Assembly (NCBI RefSeq): GCF_900113735.1
Contig: NZ_FOQM01000006.1
Location: 124,001 to 188,000, forward strand
DNA length: 64,000 nucleotides
From: Bradyrhizobium sp. Gha
GTDB lineage: Bacteria > Pseudomonadota > Alphaproteobacteria > Rhizobiales > Xanthobacteraceae
Direction: 5' to 3'
In this document: positions 8,128 to 16,721 of the stretch, in pieces
Numbering within the stretch: the first letter of the stretch is position 1
Layout: the number at the start of each line of letters is the position of its first letter
Notes under the pieces: generated by a model
What the model was told of the DNA's origin: nothing
Seen by the model: only the letters and a program-made list of their open reading frames with translations
The model's database searches: none
Program-made: the position numbers and the translations under genes

Positions 8128-9048
8128 TCAAAACAGTCCACGATCCCAAGGGGGCTCTGGCCCGAAGCGCGCGGCGAGGAAATCGATGAAGGCGCGCACC
8201 TTCGCCGGCGGACGACGATCCGGCAGGTAGACCGCGTGCACCGCGGAGGACTGCATCTCCGGCTGGTCGAGCGGCAGCGCCACCAGCGTGCCGGCGCGCA
8301 GATCGTCGGCCACGATGAAGGTCGGCTGTCGCGCGAGGCCAAGGCCGGCCAGCGTCGCCGCACGCAGCGCATCGCCATTGTTGGCACGCAGGTTTCCGGA
8401 GACCTGGACGCGGATCTCACCTTCCGCGCCGAACAGCCATTCCGCCGCGCTGGCCTGCTGGGAGAGCGTGTAGCCGAGGCAATTATGCGCGGCGAGGTCG
8501 GCCACGCTGCGCGGCGTGCCGTGTTTGGCCAGATAGGACGGCGCAGCGCAGACCACCAGCCGGTTCGGCGCGAGCCTGCGCGCCACCATCGCGGAGTCGC
8601 GCAGCTTGCCGATGCGGATCGCGAGATCCCAGCCTTCCTCGGCGAGATCGACGAGACGATCATTGAGGCCGAGCTCGAGCGTGACCTCGGGATGGCGTTC
8701 CGAGAAGTCCGCAATGAGCGGCGCGATCTGCCTTGTGCCGAACACGACAGGCACGTTGACCCGCAATGATCCGCGCGGCTCGACGCGCTCGCGCGCGACC
8801 GCGGCATCGGCCGTCTCCATGTCGGCAAGGATCCGCTCCGAGGACTCGAGATAGAGGCGGCCGGCCTCGGTGATCGACAGCCGCCGCGTGGTGCGGTGGA
8901 ACAGCTTGATGCCGAGCCGCGCCTCCAGCGCGGCGACATGCTTGGTGACCATGGTCTGCGACAGGCCCATCGCCCGGGCCGCGCCGGACAGGCTGCCGTT
9001 GGCCGCCACCTTGGCGAAGACCTCCAGGCTGGTCAGGCGGTCGAGCAT
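8128..9048 (-). CDS. LysR family transcriptional regulator
   Basis: The 306-residue protein has the LysR winged helix at residues 1-60 (MLDRLTSLEVFAKVAANGSL, then SLSGAARAMGLSQTMVTKHV), followed by the two-lobed effector domain. The HTH resembles the subgroup that includes DsdC- and AaeR-like regulators controlling divergent oxidoreductase or membrane-protein genes. The gene is divergent from the DoxX gene, with 95 bp between their starts. Two small inverted repeats lie in that gap. The likely role is control of the DoxX gene and of its own expression; the effector is unknown. Confidence 0.9.
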   Translation of the reverse strand: MLDRLTSLEVFAKVAANGSLSGAARAMGLSQTMVTKHVAALEARLGIKLFHRTTRRLSITEAGRLYLESSERILADMETADAAVARERVEPRGSLRVNVPVVFGTRQIAPLIADFSERHPEVTLELGLNDRLVDLAEEGWDLAIRIGKLRDSAMVARRLAPNRLVVCAAPSYLAKHGTPRSVADLAAHNCLGYTLSQQASAAEWLFGAEGEIRVQVSGNLRANNGDALRAATLAGLGLARQPTFIVADDLRAGTLVALPLDQPEMQSSAVHAVYLPDRRPPAKVRAFIDFLAARFGPEPPWDRGLF

Positions 9049-9052
9049 TTAT

Positions 9053-9110
9053 TTCACTCCAATAGTGTGAAGTATATTTCTAAAATAGCGTATTATCATT
9101 CTCCTGAGAA
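9053..9110. promoter_or_regulatory. Divergent LysR/DoxX promoter region with two inverted repeats
   Basis: The intergenic gap is clearly AT-rich. It holds TTCAC-N9-GTGAA at 9053-9071, compatible with a LysR-type dyad, and TTCTC-CT-GAGAA at 9099-9110. The first lies directly in front of the lysR start codon, where autorepression would be expected. Binding is inferred from position and symmetry only. Confidence 0.45.
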
Positions 9111-9143
9111 TAGATCATACAGCGGCCAACAATGGAGACCGCT

Positions 9144-9587
9144 ATGATCGATTCCCGTACCGCTCCCTACGCCGCGCTGGTGCTGCGCGTGACCTTGGGG
9201 GCGTTGTTCCTGGCCCACGCTGGCCTGAAGCTGTTCATTTTCACCCCCGCAGGCACTGCAAAGTTCTTTGGCAGCCTCGGCTTCCCGCCCGAGCTCGCCT
9301 ACCTCGTCATGACCGTGGAAGTTCTCAGCGGCATTGCCCTGATCCTCGGACTGTGGACCCGCTATGCGGCGCTTGCCGGCATCCCGATCCTGCTCGGCGC
9401 GATCTTCACCGTGCATGGTGCCGCCGGCTTCTTCTTCACCAATCCGAAGGGCGGCTGGGAATACCCGGCGTTCTGGGCGATCGCACTGGCCGCGCAGGCG
9501 CTGCTCGGCGATGGGGCCTTCGCGCTGCGGCCTTCGCGCGATGTCGAGGCGGCGAACGGACAGCTGAGCATCGCGTCGTCCCGCTGA
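9144..9587 (+). CDS. DoxX family membrane protein
   Basis: The protein has about 147 residues and four hydrophobic segments, with the DoxX features LVLRVTLGALFLAHAGLKLF near the N-terminus and a GFFFTNPKGGWEYPAF loop near the C-terminus. DoxX/YphA-type proteins are small inner-membrane proteins; some act as quinone-linked oxidoreductase subunits or in oxidative-stress complexes. I prefer ATG 9144 because GGAG lies 6 nt upstream, within the codons that follow the alternative ATG at 9132. The divergent LysR gene is the likely regulator. A strong intrinsic terminator follows at 9614. Confidence 0.85.
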   Translation: MIDSRTAPYAALVLRVTLGALFLAHAGLKLFIFTPAGTAKFFGSLGFPPELAYLVMTVEVLSGIALILGLWTRYAALAGIPILLGAIFTVHGAAGFFFTNPKGGWEYPAFWAIALAAQALLGDGAFALRPSRDVEAANGQLSIASSR

Positions 9588-9613
9588 CGTCAGTCGTATC
9601 ATTGAAATGCGAG

Positions 9614-9643
9614 AGCTGCGGGATCTCGGTCCCGCAGCTTTTT
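9614..9643 (+). terminator. Intrinsic terminator after the DoxX gene
   Basis: A perfect 10-bp stem, AGCTGCGGGA / TCCCGCAGCT, with a 6-nt loop is followed by TTTTT. It lies 26 nt past the DoxX stop codon. The remaining sequence up to 9928 holds no supported gene and presumably contains the promoter of the TRAP operon. Confidence 0.9.
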
Positions 9644-9928
9644 GCTGCCTGCCCATCGATCTGCGTTCGGCATCGATCCATACCTGAATTGGATCGATCT
9701 ACGTCAATCTTGCAGCCCGTCGTTCGGTCGCGTTGCAGCATGGCTGAAAACATCGGCAATCATAGGCATTCCCCAGCCATCTTTGCCGCGCGCTTGCCAC
9801 TTGCGCGCTCGCCTCGCCCCCAGCCGCGAGCCTTGCCTGCCCCGTCGCTTTGGCCATACTCTCCGCGCAACAGGCCGTGGCGACGACCGCGGCTGCAAAA
9901 CAAAACAAGAATATCGGGGAGAGACACC

Positions 9929-10960
9929 ATGACCATCGTGCCATTCAGCCGGCGCACGTTCCTCAAGTCGTCGACCGCGCTGACCGCCGGCCTCGTGCTC
10001 TCTCCCGCCATCATCGGCCGCGCGGAGGCTGCGACGCTGAAGCTGAAATGCTCCTCCTCGCTGCCGAACGATCCCAAATTCGCCAACGGCCGCGTCTACT
10101 ACGACAACCTCGTCAAGAATTTGAAGGGCAACGGGCTCGGCGACCAAGTTGAGGTCGCCTTCTTCCCGGATAACCAGCTCGGCCAGGAAATCGACGTCAT
10201 CAATTCGGTGAAGCTCGGCGTCATCGATCTCATGGTGTCGGGCTCGTCGATATCAGCCAATCTGGTGCCGCTGGTCGGCACCTTTGATCTCGGCTTTCTG
10301 TTCTCGAGCTTTCCGCAGCAGACCAAGGCGTTCGAGGCCGGCGCGGCCAAGCCGATCGAGGATGCGCTGCTCAAGGGCAGCAACATCCGCATCATCGCCT
10401 GGGCCTACAATTTCGGCTCGCGCAGCGTGCTCGCCAGGAAGCCGGTGAAGACGCCGGAGGATCTCGCGGGTCTCAAGATCCGAACGCTACCCAATCCCGT
10501 CATCACGGAATGCCTGCGGCTGATGGGTGCCGCCGCGACACCGCTGGCGTTCGGCGAAATCTACACGGCGTTGCAGGCCGGCGTGCTCGACGGTCTCGAG
10601 CACGATCCGCCGACGATCCTCGCCAGCAAGTTCTATGAGACGGCAAAATTCTACGCGCTGACGCAGCACAATTTCTCGCCGCTCGCGATCTACTTCAGCG
10701 ACATGACGTTCAACCGCATGGATCCGAAGCTGCGCGAGGGCTTCCTCGACGCCGCGAAGAAAGCGGCGGTCGACACGCGCGCCCATGGGCTCGCGGTCGA
10801 GAAGGAGGCACTGGCGGCGCTCACCGAGAAGGGCGTGACGGTGGCCGAGTGCGACCGCGAGGCCTTCAAGAAGCGGGTGGCGCCGCAGACCGACAATTTC
10901 ATCAAGGCGCGGCCGGAGTCCAAGGCGGTCATCGACATCATTCGTTCGACCCAAGCCTGA
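9929..10960 (+). CDS. dctP: TRAP transporter solute-binding protein DctP, Tat-exported
   Basis: The 343-residue protein begins with a twin-arginine signal, FSRRTFLKSS, at residues 6-15 followed by a hydrophobic stretch and AEA cleavage region. The mature part has the DctP/TAXI-like fold, including KFANGRVYYDNL, FFPDNQLGQEIDVINSVKLG and LAGLKIRTLPNPVITE, the last containing the conserved Arg that binds a substrate carboxylate. Start ATG 9929 has GGGGAGAG upstream. It is followed after 1 nt by the fused DctQM permease gene and then by a hydroxyacid dehydrogenase gene, suggesting a 2-hydroxy or 2-keto acid as substrate (inference). The open frame extends upstream but the extension is not protein-like. 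Confidence 0.9.
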   Translation: MTIVPFSRRTFLKSSTALTAGLVLSPAIIGRAEAATLKLKCSSSLPNDPKFANGRVYYDNLVKNLKGNGLGDQVEVAFFPDNQLGQEIDVINSVKLGVIDLMVSGSSISANLVPLVGTFDLGFLFSSFPQQTKAFEAGAAKPIEDALLKGSNIRIIAWAYNFGSRSVLARKPVKTPEDLAGLKIRTLPNPVITECLRLMGAAATPLAFGEIYTALQAGVLDGLEHDPPTILASKFYETAKFYALTQHNFSPLAIYFSDMTFNRMDPKLREGFLDAAKKAAVDTRAHGLAVEKEALAALTEKGVTVAECDREAFKKRVAPQTDNFIKARPESKAVIDIIRSTQA

Positions 10961-10961
10961 G

Positions 10962-12821
10962 ATGGTGGTGGCAGAAGCCGTACCGCTCCCGAGCCGCCGC
11001 AACGGCGGCATCGCGTTGCTGCTGCGTTGCAGCGACGCGATCGCGGCCGTTCTGCTGGCCGCCGATCTCGCGGTCGTTTGCGGCTCCGTGCTGCTGCGCT
11101 TCTTCTTCGATGCGCCCGTCGAATGGTCCGACGACGTCGCGCGCGGATTGATGGTCGGCTCCGCCTTCTTCGGCGCGGCAAGCGCGCTCGCGCGCGGCGA
11201 GAATGTCGGCGTGTCCTTCTTCCGCGATCTGCTGCCGCTGCGGCTGCGGACGCTGGTCGATGCCGCCAGCGCCGTGCTCGTCGTGCTGATCTCCGCCTAT
11301 GTCGCCTACAACGCGATCAAGCTGGGCTCGCTGACATCAGGGCAGACCACCGGTTCGGGCCTGCCGCTGGAGCTCACTTTCTATCCGATGGGCATCGGCG
11401 CGTTGTTCATGACGGTGTTCGCCATCGATCATCTCTGCGCGCGGCCGCTTCCGGACATCGTCGAAGGCCTGATCGCCATCGCTGTGGTGACCGGCCTGTA
11501 TCTCATCTGGGACTACCTGTCCCCTTCATCGGTGCCATCGGCGGGCATGCTGATGCTGATCGGCTTCTTTGCCACGCTGTTCGGCGGCTTGCCGATCGGT
11601 TTCGCGCTGGCGCTGGCCGCCCTGATTTTCATCTGGGTCGAGGGCGCACTGCCCGGCGTGATCTTCGCCCAGCAGATGGCGCGCGGCATCGACAATTTCG
11701 TGTTGCTGGCGATCCCGTTCTTCATCCTCGTCGGCTACCTCATGGAAGCCAACGGAATGTCGGTGCGGCTGATCGAGCTGTTGCAGCGCGTGGTCGGTCG
11801 CATGCGCGGCGGCCTCAACGTCGTGATGGTGGCCTCGATGGTGCTGTTCTCGGGCATCTCGGGCTCGAAGATGGCCGATGTCGCCGCCGTCGGCTCCGTG
11901 CTGATCCCGGCGGCGCGCCGCTCGAGGCAGAATCCGGGCAGTGCGGTGGCGCTGCTCGCCGCGTCCGCGGTGATGGCGGAGACCATCCCGCCCTGCATCA
12001 ACCTGATCATTCTGGGCTTCGTCGCGAACCTTTCGATCGGCGGCCTGTTCATGGCAGGGCTGCTGCCGGCGGCGCTGATGGCGGCGGTGCTGATCGCGTT
12101 CTCCATCATCTCAGGCAAGCCGCCTGATGACGCCGAAGAGGTCGAGCCGCAGGTGCCGGTTTCGGGCCTGTGGAGCGGCGCGCTCGCCTCGTTCGGGCTG
12201 ATCTTCATGATCTTCTTCGGCTTCAAGAGCGGCTTCGCCACGGCCACGGAGATCTCCGCCTTTGCCGTCGCCTACGCCCTTGTCGTCGGCAGCGTGGTGT
12301 TCCGCGAGCTCAACCTCAGATCGGCCGCGCGTAGTTTCGTGCAGGCGGCCACGCGTGCAGGCCTGGTGCTGTTCATCGTCGCCGCCGCGCAGTCTCTCGC
12401 ATTCACGCTGACCTTGCAGCAGGTGCCGCATGCGGTCGGCGAGTTCATGCTGGGACTGTCCAGGACCTCGGGCATCTGGCTGTTCATGCTGCTGGCGATC
12501 GCTGTGCTGATCGTGATGGGCTCGGTTCTGGAAGGCGCGGCCGCGCTCATCATCTTCGGGCCGCTGCTGTTGCCGGTCGCGGTGCAGCTCGGCATCGATC
12601 CCCTGCATTTCGGCGTGGTGCTTGTCATCGCGATGGGCATCGGCCTGTTCGCGCCGCCGCTCGGGCTCGGCCTTTACGGCGCATGTTTGATCGGCAACGT
12701 GCCGATCGAGCAGACGGTAAAGCCGATCCTGGGCTATCTCGGCCTCTTGTTCCTCTGCCTGCTCGTGATCGCCTTCGTGCCATGGCTCTCGACCGCGCTG
12801 CCGCGCGCATTCGGCTACTGA
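10962..12821 (+). CDS. TRAP transporter fused permease DctQM
   Basis: The 619-residue membrane protein fuses the small DctQ subunit (four segments, about residues 15-165, with FFFDAPVEWSDDVARGLM) to the large DctM subunit (about 180-619, with LPIGFALALAALIFIW and GISGSKMADVAAVGSVLIP). DctQ is a scaffold for the ion-coupled elevator transporter DctM. Together with the solute-binding protein encoded 1 nt upstream this makes a complete Na+-driven TRAP system in the inner membrane. The fusion is a known variant. The open frame runs 4.5 segments beyond a typical DctM alone, consistent with no frameshift. The dehydrogenase gene begins 12 nt downstream. Confidence 0.9.
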   Translation: MVVAEAVPLPSRRNGGIALLLRCSDAIAAVLLAADLAVVCGSVLLRFFFDAPVEWSDDVARGLMVGSAFFGAASALARGENVGVSFFRDLLPLRLRTLVDAASAVLVVLISAYVAYNAIKLGSLTSGQTTGSGLPLELTFYPMGIGALFMTVFAIDHLCARPLPDIVEGLIAIAVVTGLYLIWDYLSPSSVPSAGMLMLIGFFATLFGGLPIGFALALAALIFIWVEGALPGVIFAQQMARGIDNFVLLAIPFFILVGYLMEANGMSVRLIELLQRVVGRMRGGLNVVMVASMVLFSGISGSKMADVAAVGSVLIPAARRSRQNPGSAVALLAASAVMAETIPPCINLIILGFVANLSIGGLFMAGLLPAALMAAVLIAFSIISGKPPDDAEEVEPQVPVSGLWSGALASFGLIFMIFFGFKSGFATATEISAFAVAYALVVGSVVFRELNLRSAARSFVQAATRAGLVLFIVAAAQSLAFTLTLQQVPHAVGEFMLGLSRTSGIWLFMLLAIAVLIVMGSVLEGAAALIIFGPLLLPVAVQLGIDPLHFGVVLVIAMGIGLFAPPLGLGLYGACLIGNVPIEQTVKPILGYLGLLFLCLLVIAFVPWLSTALPRAFGY

Positions 12822-12833
12822 AGGAGTGCTGCC

Positions 12834-13811
12834 GTGAAAGTCCTGCTGGCCCACACGCCGGAGATGCGCCGCAATTATTACGGCGATCGCAGCCTGAACG
12901 GCCTGCGCGCCCTTGCCGATGTGATCCTGCATGAGGGCGACCAGGCGCTCGACTCGGCTAACCTCGTCAAAGTGGCCGAGGACGCCGACATCATCGTCGC
13001 CGATCGTATGACTGAAGGCCGCGGCGAGATATTTGCGCAGCTGCCGCGCCTGCGCGCCTTCGTCCGCTGCGCCGTCGACATCCGCAACGTCGATGTCGAA
13101 GCCGCCTCGCAAGCCGGCGTGCTGGTGACCCGCGCCGGCCCGGGCTTCGTGCAGGCGGTGGCCGAGCTGGCGATCGGCTTCATGGTCGATCTCTCGCGCG
13201 GCGTGTCGCGGGCCACAGCTGATTATCAGGCGGGCCGCAAGCCGGAGGCGCGGATGGGCCGGCAGCTCGCCGGCAGCCGGATTGGCATCATCGGCTATGG
13301 CAGCATCGGGCGCTATCTCGCCGAAATCGCCAAGGTGATGCGCATGGAGGTGCTGGTCTCCGATCCCTTCGCCGATGTCGGCGACAGCGCGATCAGGCAA
13401 GTCGGCCTCGACGAGCTGCTCGGGGCTTCGGACTTCGTCGTCTGCCTTGCTGTTGCCAACGAGCAGACCGAAAAACTGATCGGAGAGGCGGCGCTGGCGC
13501 GCATGCAGAAGCATGCCGTCTTCATCAATCTCTCGCGCGGCAATCTCGTCGACGAGGCCGCGCTCGCGAAGGCGCTGTTGGAGAAACGCATCGCCGGTGC
13601 CGCGATGGATGTCGGCCGCGCGCCCGACCAGATGCCGACGCCGGAGCTGGCAAAGCTTCCCAACGTCGTCGCGACGCCGCATGTCGGCGGCCTGACGCCG
13701 CAGGCGATCGAGTACCAGTCGCTGGAAACGGTGCGGCAGGTTGATGCCATCATCAACGGCGAGGCCCCGCAGGGCGCCGTCAACGCCGACCGCTGGACGC
13801 GGAGGGCGTGA
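12834..13811 (+). CDS. D-2-hydroxyacid dehydrogenase family protein with altered active site
   Basis: The 325-residue protein has the NAD-binding motif IGYGSIGRYLAE (about residues 153-164), the conserved active-site Arg in NLSRGNLVDEAAL (Arg235) and the catalytic His in TPHVGG (His283). The Glu normally found in a DVxxxEP segment is absent: the sequence reads DVGRAPDQMPTPEL. A weakened or different catalytic relay is possible. GTG 12834 is preceded by AAGGAG. Position directly after the TRAP permease gene suggests that it oxidises or reduces the imported acid. It may be a distinct subfamily rather than a dead enzyme; a catalytic acid could come from Asp265 or Glu271. Confidence 0.85.
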   Translation: MKVLLAHTPEMRRNYYGDRSLNGLRALADVILHEGDQALDSANLVKVAEDADIIVADRMTEGRGEIFAQLPRLRAFVRCAVDIRNVDVEAASQAGVLVTRAGPGFVQAVAELAIGFMVDLSRGVSRATADYQAGRKPEARMGRQLAGSRIGIIGYGSIGRYLAEIAKVMRMEVLVSDPFADVGDSAIRQVGLDELLGASDFVVCLAVANEQTEKLIGEAALARMQKHAVFINLSRGNLVDEAALAKALLEKRIAGAAMDVGRAPDQMPTPELAKLPNVVATPHVGGLTPQAIEYQSLETVRQVDAIINGEAPQGAVNADRWTRRA

Positions 13812-14014
13812 CCGTCTCTGAATAAACGCCGCGTGAGCCCATCGGCCGGCTGCACGGGCTTGTGGCGCCGAACGGGTTCCGTCTGCGCCGCATTGCCTCG
13901 GCGGCTTTCGCGGAATCTTAAGCATGTCGCGGCTTGGCCGAACGCCGGCGGGTTGCAAGAACGTCTTGGACACCATCGAAGCGTTAGCCTCGGGCCGATT
14001 TTCGCAGCTTTGCG

Positions 14015-16618
14015 GTGGATCCGGATCCGACGATGCCAGCGCGCCACGCCCCTGAGACCGAAATGCCTGACGCGCTGCGTGCGGCACTCGAATGCGCCGA
14101 CGACGGCATCGTCATCGTCGATGGCGCGCGTCGCATCACGCATTTCAATGCGGGCGCAGAGCGGATCTGGAAGCTGGCGCGCGCCGACGCGCTCGGCGGC
14201 GATGCCGCAATTCTCACTCTCAAATGCCTTCAGGCCGATCCGGTCGTGGATTTCCGCGACGAGATCAGCCTGGTGCGGCGCGACGGCAGCCGGATCAAGG
14301 CGATGATCGCATTGTCCTCAGTGACCATCGGCGGCGCGAGCCGTCACATCGTATTCGCGCGCGACGTCACCGCGGACGCCGAGCGTCGCGTCAGGATCGG
14401 GCTGCTCAACGCGGTCTCGGACCAGACCAATCGCGCGGTGCTCATCACCGACGTCGAGCAGAACATCCGCTACGTCAATTCCTCCTTCACGACGCTGTTC
14501 GGTTACACCAGCGCCGAGGCGGAGGGACGGCGCGCGGCCGAACTCATCGCCGGTTGCCACACCAACCGCACGGCCATCGCCAGGCTCCTCAAGCGGCTCG
14601 TCGCTGGCGGACGGCGCGGCGAAGTCGAGACGCTGGTCTACACCAAGCACGGCGAGGAGATCTGGGTGTGTGCCCGGATCGACGCCTTCCGCGACAAGAA
14701 GGGCCGCGTCAAGCACATCTTCGCGCTGCTCGAGGACATCACCGAGAGCAAACAGCTGCGCTCGCTGCAGCAGCTCATCATGGGCGCGCTCGCCGACGAG
14801 GTGCCGATCACGGAGATTGCCGACCGGCTGTGCCGCCGCGTCGAGGAGATCGCGCCCGACGTCGTCTGCTCGCTGCTGCACGTCGATGCCGCAGGCCTGA
14901 TCCACCCGCTTGGCGGCCCGAGCCTGCCCGAGGACTATTCCCGTGCACTGGATGGCATCGCCATCGGCCCCGATGTCGGCTCCTGCGGCACCGCCGCCTT
15001 CTACGGGGAGCCGGTTCTGGCTGAAGATCTCGACACCGATTCGCGCTGGCAGCCTTACAAGGCCATGCCGCTGGCGATCGGCTTGCGTGCCTGTTGGTCG
15101 ACCCCGGTCAAGGCCAAGGACGGCCGTGTCATTGCGACGTTCGCCTTTTACTATCGCGAGCGGCGCGCGCCGAGCAGCTGGCACCGGCGCATCGTCGACG
15201 CCTGCGTCAACCTCGGCGCCTTCGCGATCGAGCGCAAGGAGGCGCGCGCCGAGATCGCGCGGCTCGCCTATCACGACATCCTCACCGGCCTGCCCAACCG
15301 CGCGCAGCTGCGGCACCTGATCACCACCGCGATCGATGCCTGTCCGACCGGCAGCCACGTCGCGCTCGCCTTCCTCGACGTCGACCGTTTCAAGGACGTC
15401 AACGACACGCTCGGCCATGCCGCCGGCGACGAGCTCCTGATCCAGCTGGCGCAGCGCCTGCGCGAGCAGATCGGGCCTCAGGACATGCTGGGCCGGCTCG
15501 GCGGCGACGAATTCGTCATCCTGCTGCCGCATCGCGATGCCGAGGGCGCCGAGCGCGTCGCGTCGCGTATCGCCGAGGCCCTGGCCGCGCCTTTTCGGCT
15601 CGGGTCGAAGCCGATGGCGATGTCGGCCAGCATCGGCATCAGCCTCTATCCCGATCATGCCACCGACATCGACACGCTGATGCAGCAGGCTGACGCCGCC
15701 ATGTACATGGCCAAGCAGGCGGGCCGGTCGACCCATCGCATGTTCTCTGCCGAGATGAACGGGCTTGCCGAGCAGCGACTGGCGATGATCGCCGCGCTCC
15801 GCCGGGCCGTCGCGGAGGGGGTGCTGACGCTCAGCTATCAGCCGCAGATCCGCACCAGCGACGGCAACGTCCACGGCGTCGAGGCGCTGGCGCGCTGGCA
15901 CGATGCAACGCTGGGCGAGGTCTCGCCCGCGAAATTCATTCCGCTCGCGGAAGAATGCGGCCTGATCGAGCAGATCGGCCTGTGGTCGGTGCGCGAGGCC
16001 TGCCGGCAAATGGCGCGCTGGCGCCGGGCCGGGCTCAACGTCCCCAGCGTCTCCGTCAACCTGTCGCCGCTCAACTTCCGCAACGTCACGCTGGCCGCGC
16101 GGCTCAAGGACGTCCTCGCCGAACACGCGCTGCCGCCGGACGCGCTGATGCTCGAGATCACGGAAGGAACTTTCATGCAGGACGGCGCTGCCGCGCTGGA
16201 GACGATGCATGCGATCCGCGCGATCGGCATCGGCCTGTCCGTGGACGATTTCGGCACCGGCTATTCGAGCCTGAGCCGGCTTGCCCATCTGCCGATCCGC
16301 GAGCTGAAGATCGACCGCAGTTTCATGCGCGACGTCGACAAGGATGCCGGCGCGCTCGCCATCGCGACTGCCGTCGTGCGCGTCGGCCAGGGCCTCGGCC
16401 TGACCGTCGTAGCCGAAGGCGTGGAGACCGAAGGCCAGCGCAAGATGCTGGCCGAGCTCGGCTGCGACGTCATCCAGGGCTTCCTCTATGCCCCCGCGCT
16501 CGCGCCTTTCGCCTTCGAGCGCTGGCTGATCGAGCATTGCGCGGAACAGGCGAGGGCGATGCTCGGCCGGCTCGATGTCGCAGCGGCTGGTCGCGATGCG
16601 GTGAAACGGTCGGCCTAA
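14015..16618 (+). CDS. PAS-PAS-GAF-GGDEF-EAL cyclic-di-GMP protein
   Basis: The protein (about 867 residues) has two PAS domains (about 20-120, ALECADDGIVIVDG, and 130-245, TDVEQNIRYVNSSFTTLFGY) and a GAF domain (about 255-405). A GGDEF domain follows (about 420-580; YHDILTGLPNR, intact GGDEF near 495), then an EAL domain (about 595-840; GVEALARW near 620, LMLEITEG, VDDFGTGYSSLS). Both catalytic signatures are intact, so diguanylate cyclase and phosphodiesterase activities are both possible. No transmembrane segment is visible, so it is cytosolic. Starts at GTG 14015, ATG 14033 or ATG 14063 are all possible. It stands alone between unrelated genes. Confidence 0.9.
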   Translation: MDPDPTMPARHAPETEMPDALRAALECADDGIVIVDGARRITHFNAGAERIWKLARADALGGDAAILTLKCLQADPVVDFRDEISLVRRDGSRIKAMIALSSVTIGGASRHIVFARDVTADAERRVRIGLLNAVSDQTNRAVLITDVEQNIRYVNSSFTTLFGYTSAEAEGRRAAELIAGCHTNRTAIARLLKRLVAGGRRGEVETLVYTKHGEEIWVCARIDAFRDKKGRVKHIFALLEDITESKQLRSLQQLIMGALADEVPITEIADRLCRRVEEIAPDVVCSLLHVDAAGLIHPLGGPSLPEDYSRALDGIAIGPDVGSCGTAAFYGEPVLAEDLDTDSRWQPYKAMPLAIGLRACWSTPVKAKDGRVIATFAFYYRERRAPSSWHRRIVDACVNLGAFAIERKEARAEIARLAYHDILTGLPNRAQLRHLITTAIDACPTGSHVALAFLDVDRFKDVNDTLGHAAGDELLIQLAQRLREQIGPQDMLGRLGGDEFVILLPHRDAEGAERVASRIAEALAAPFRLGSKPMAMSASIGISLYPDHATDIDTLMQQADAAMYMAKQAGRSTHRMFSAEMNGLAEQRLAMIAALRRAVAEGVLTLSYQPQIRTSDGNVHGVEALARWHDATLGEVSPAKFIPLAEECGLIEQIGLWSVREACRQMARWRRAGLNVPSVSVNLSPLNFRNVTLAARLKDVLAEHALPPDALMLEITEGTFMQDGAAALETMHAIRAIGIGLSVDDFGTGYSSLSRLAHLPIRELKIDRSFMRDVDKDAGALAIATAVVRVGQGLGLTVVAEGVETEGQRKMLAELGCDVIQGFLYAPALAPFAFERWLIEHCAEQARAMLGRLDVAAAGRDAVKRSA

Positions 16619-16721
16619 GCGGCTCCCGAGCAGAGCGACTTAACGGGTCGACATTCCACGGGGCCGAGATCATGATCCGCGCAGACGTCGCGCAAACAGC
16701 GACGCGACAGGGAGAAGTTTC

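Noticed and set aside
12111..14087. 658-codon minus-strand frame over the TRAP permease and dehydrogenase
   Set aside because: It mirrors two recognisable plus-strand genes, and its translation (His/Arg/Asp-rich) matches no protein type.
14318..16537. 739-codon minus-strand frame opposite the GGDEF-EAL gene
   Set aside because: Antisense shadow of a gene whose domains and motifs are intact.
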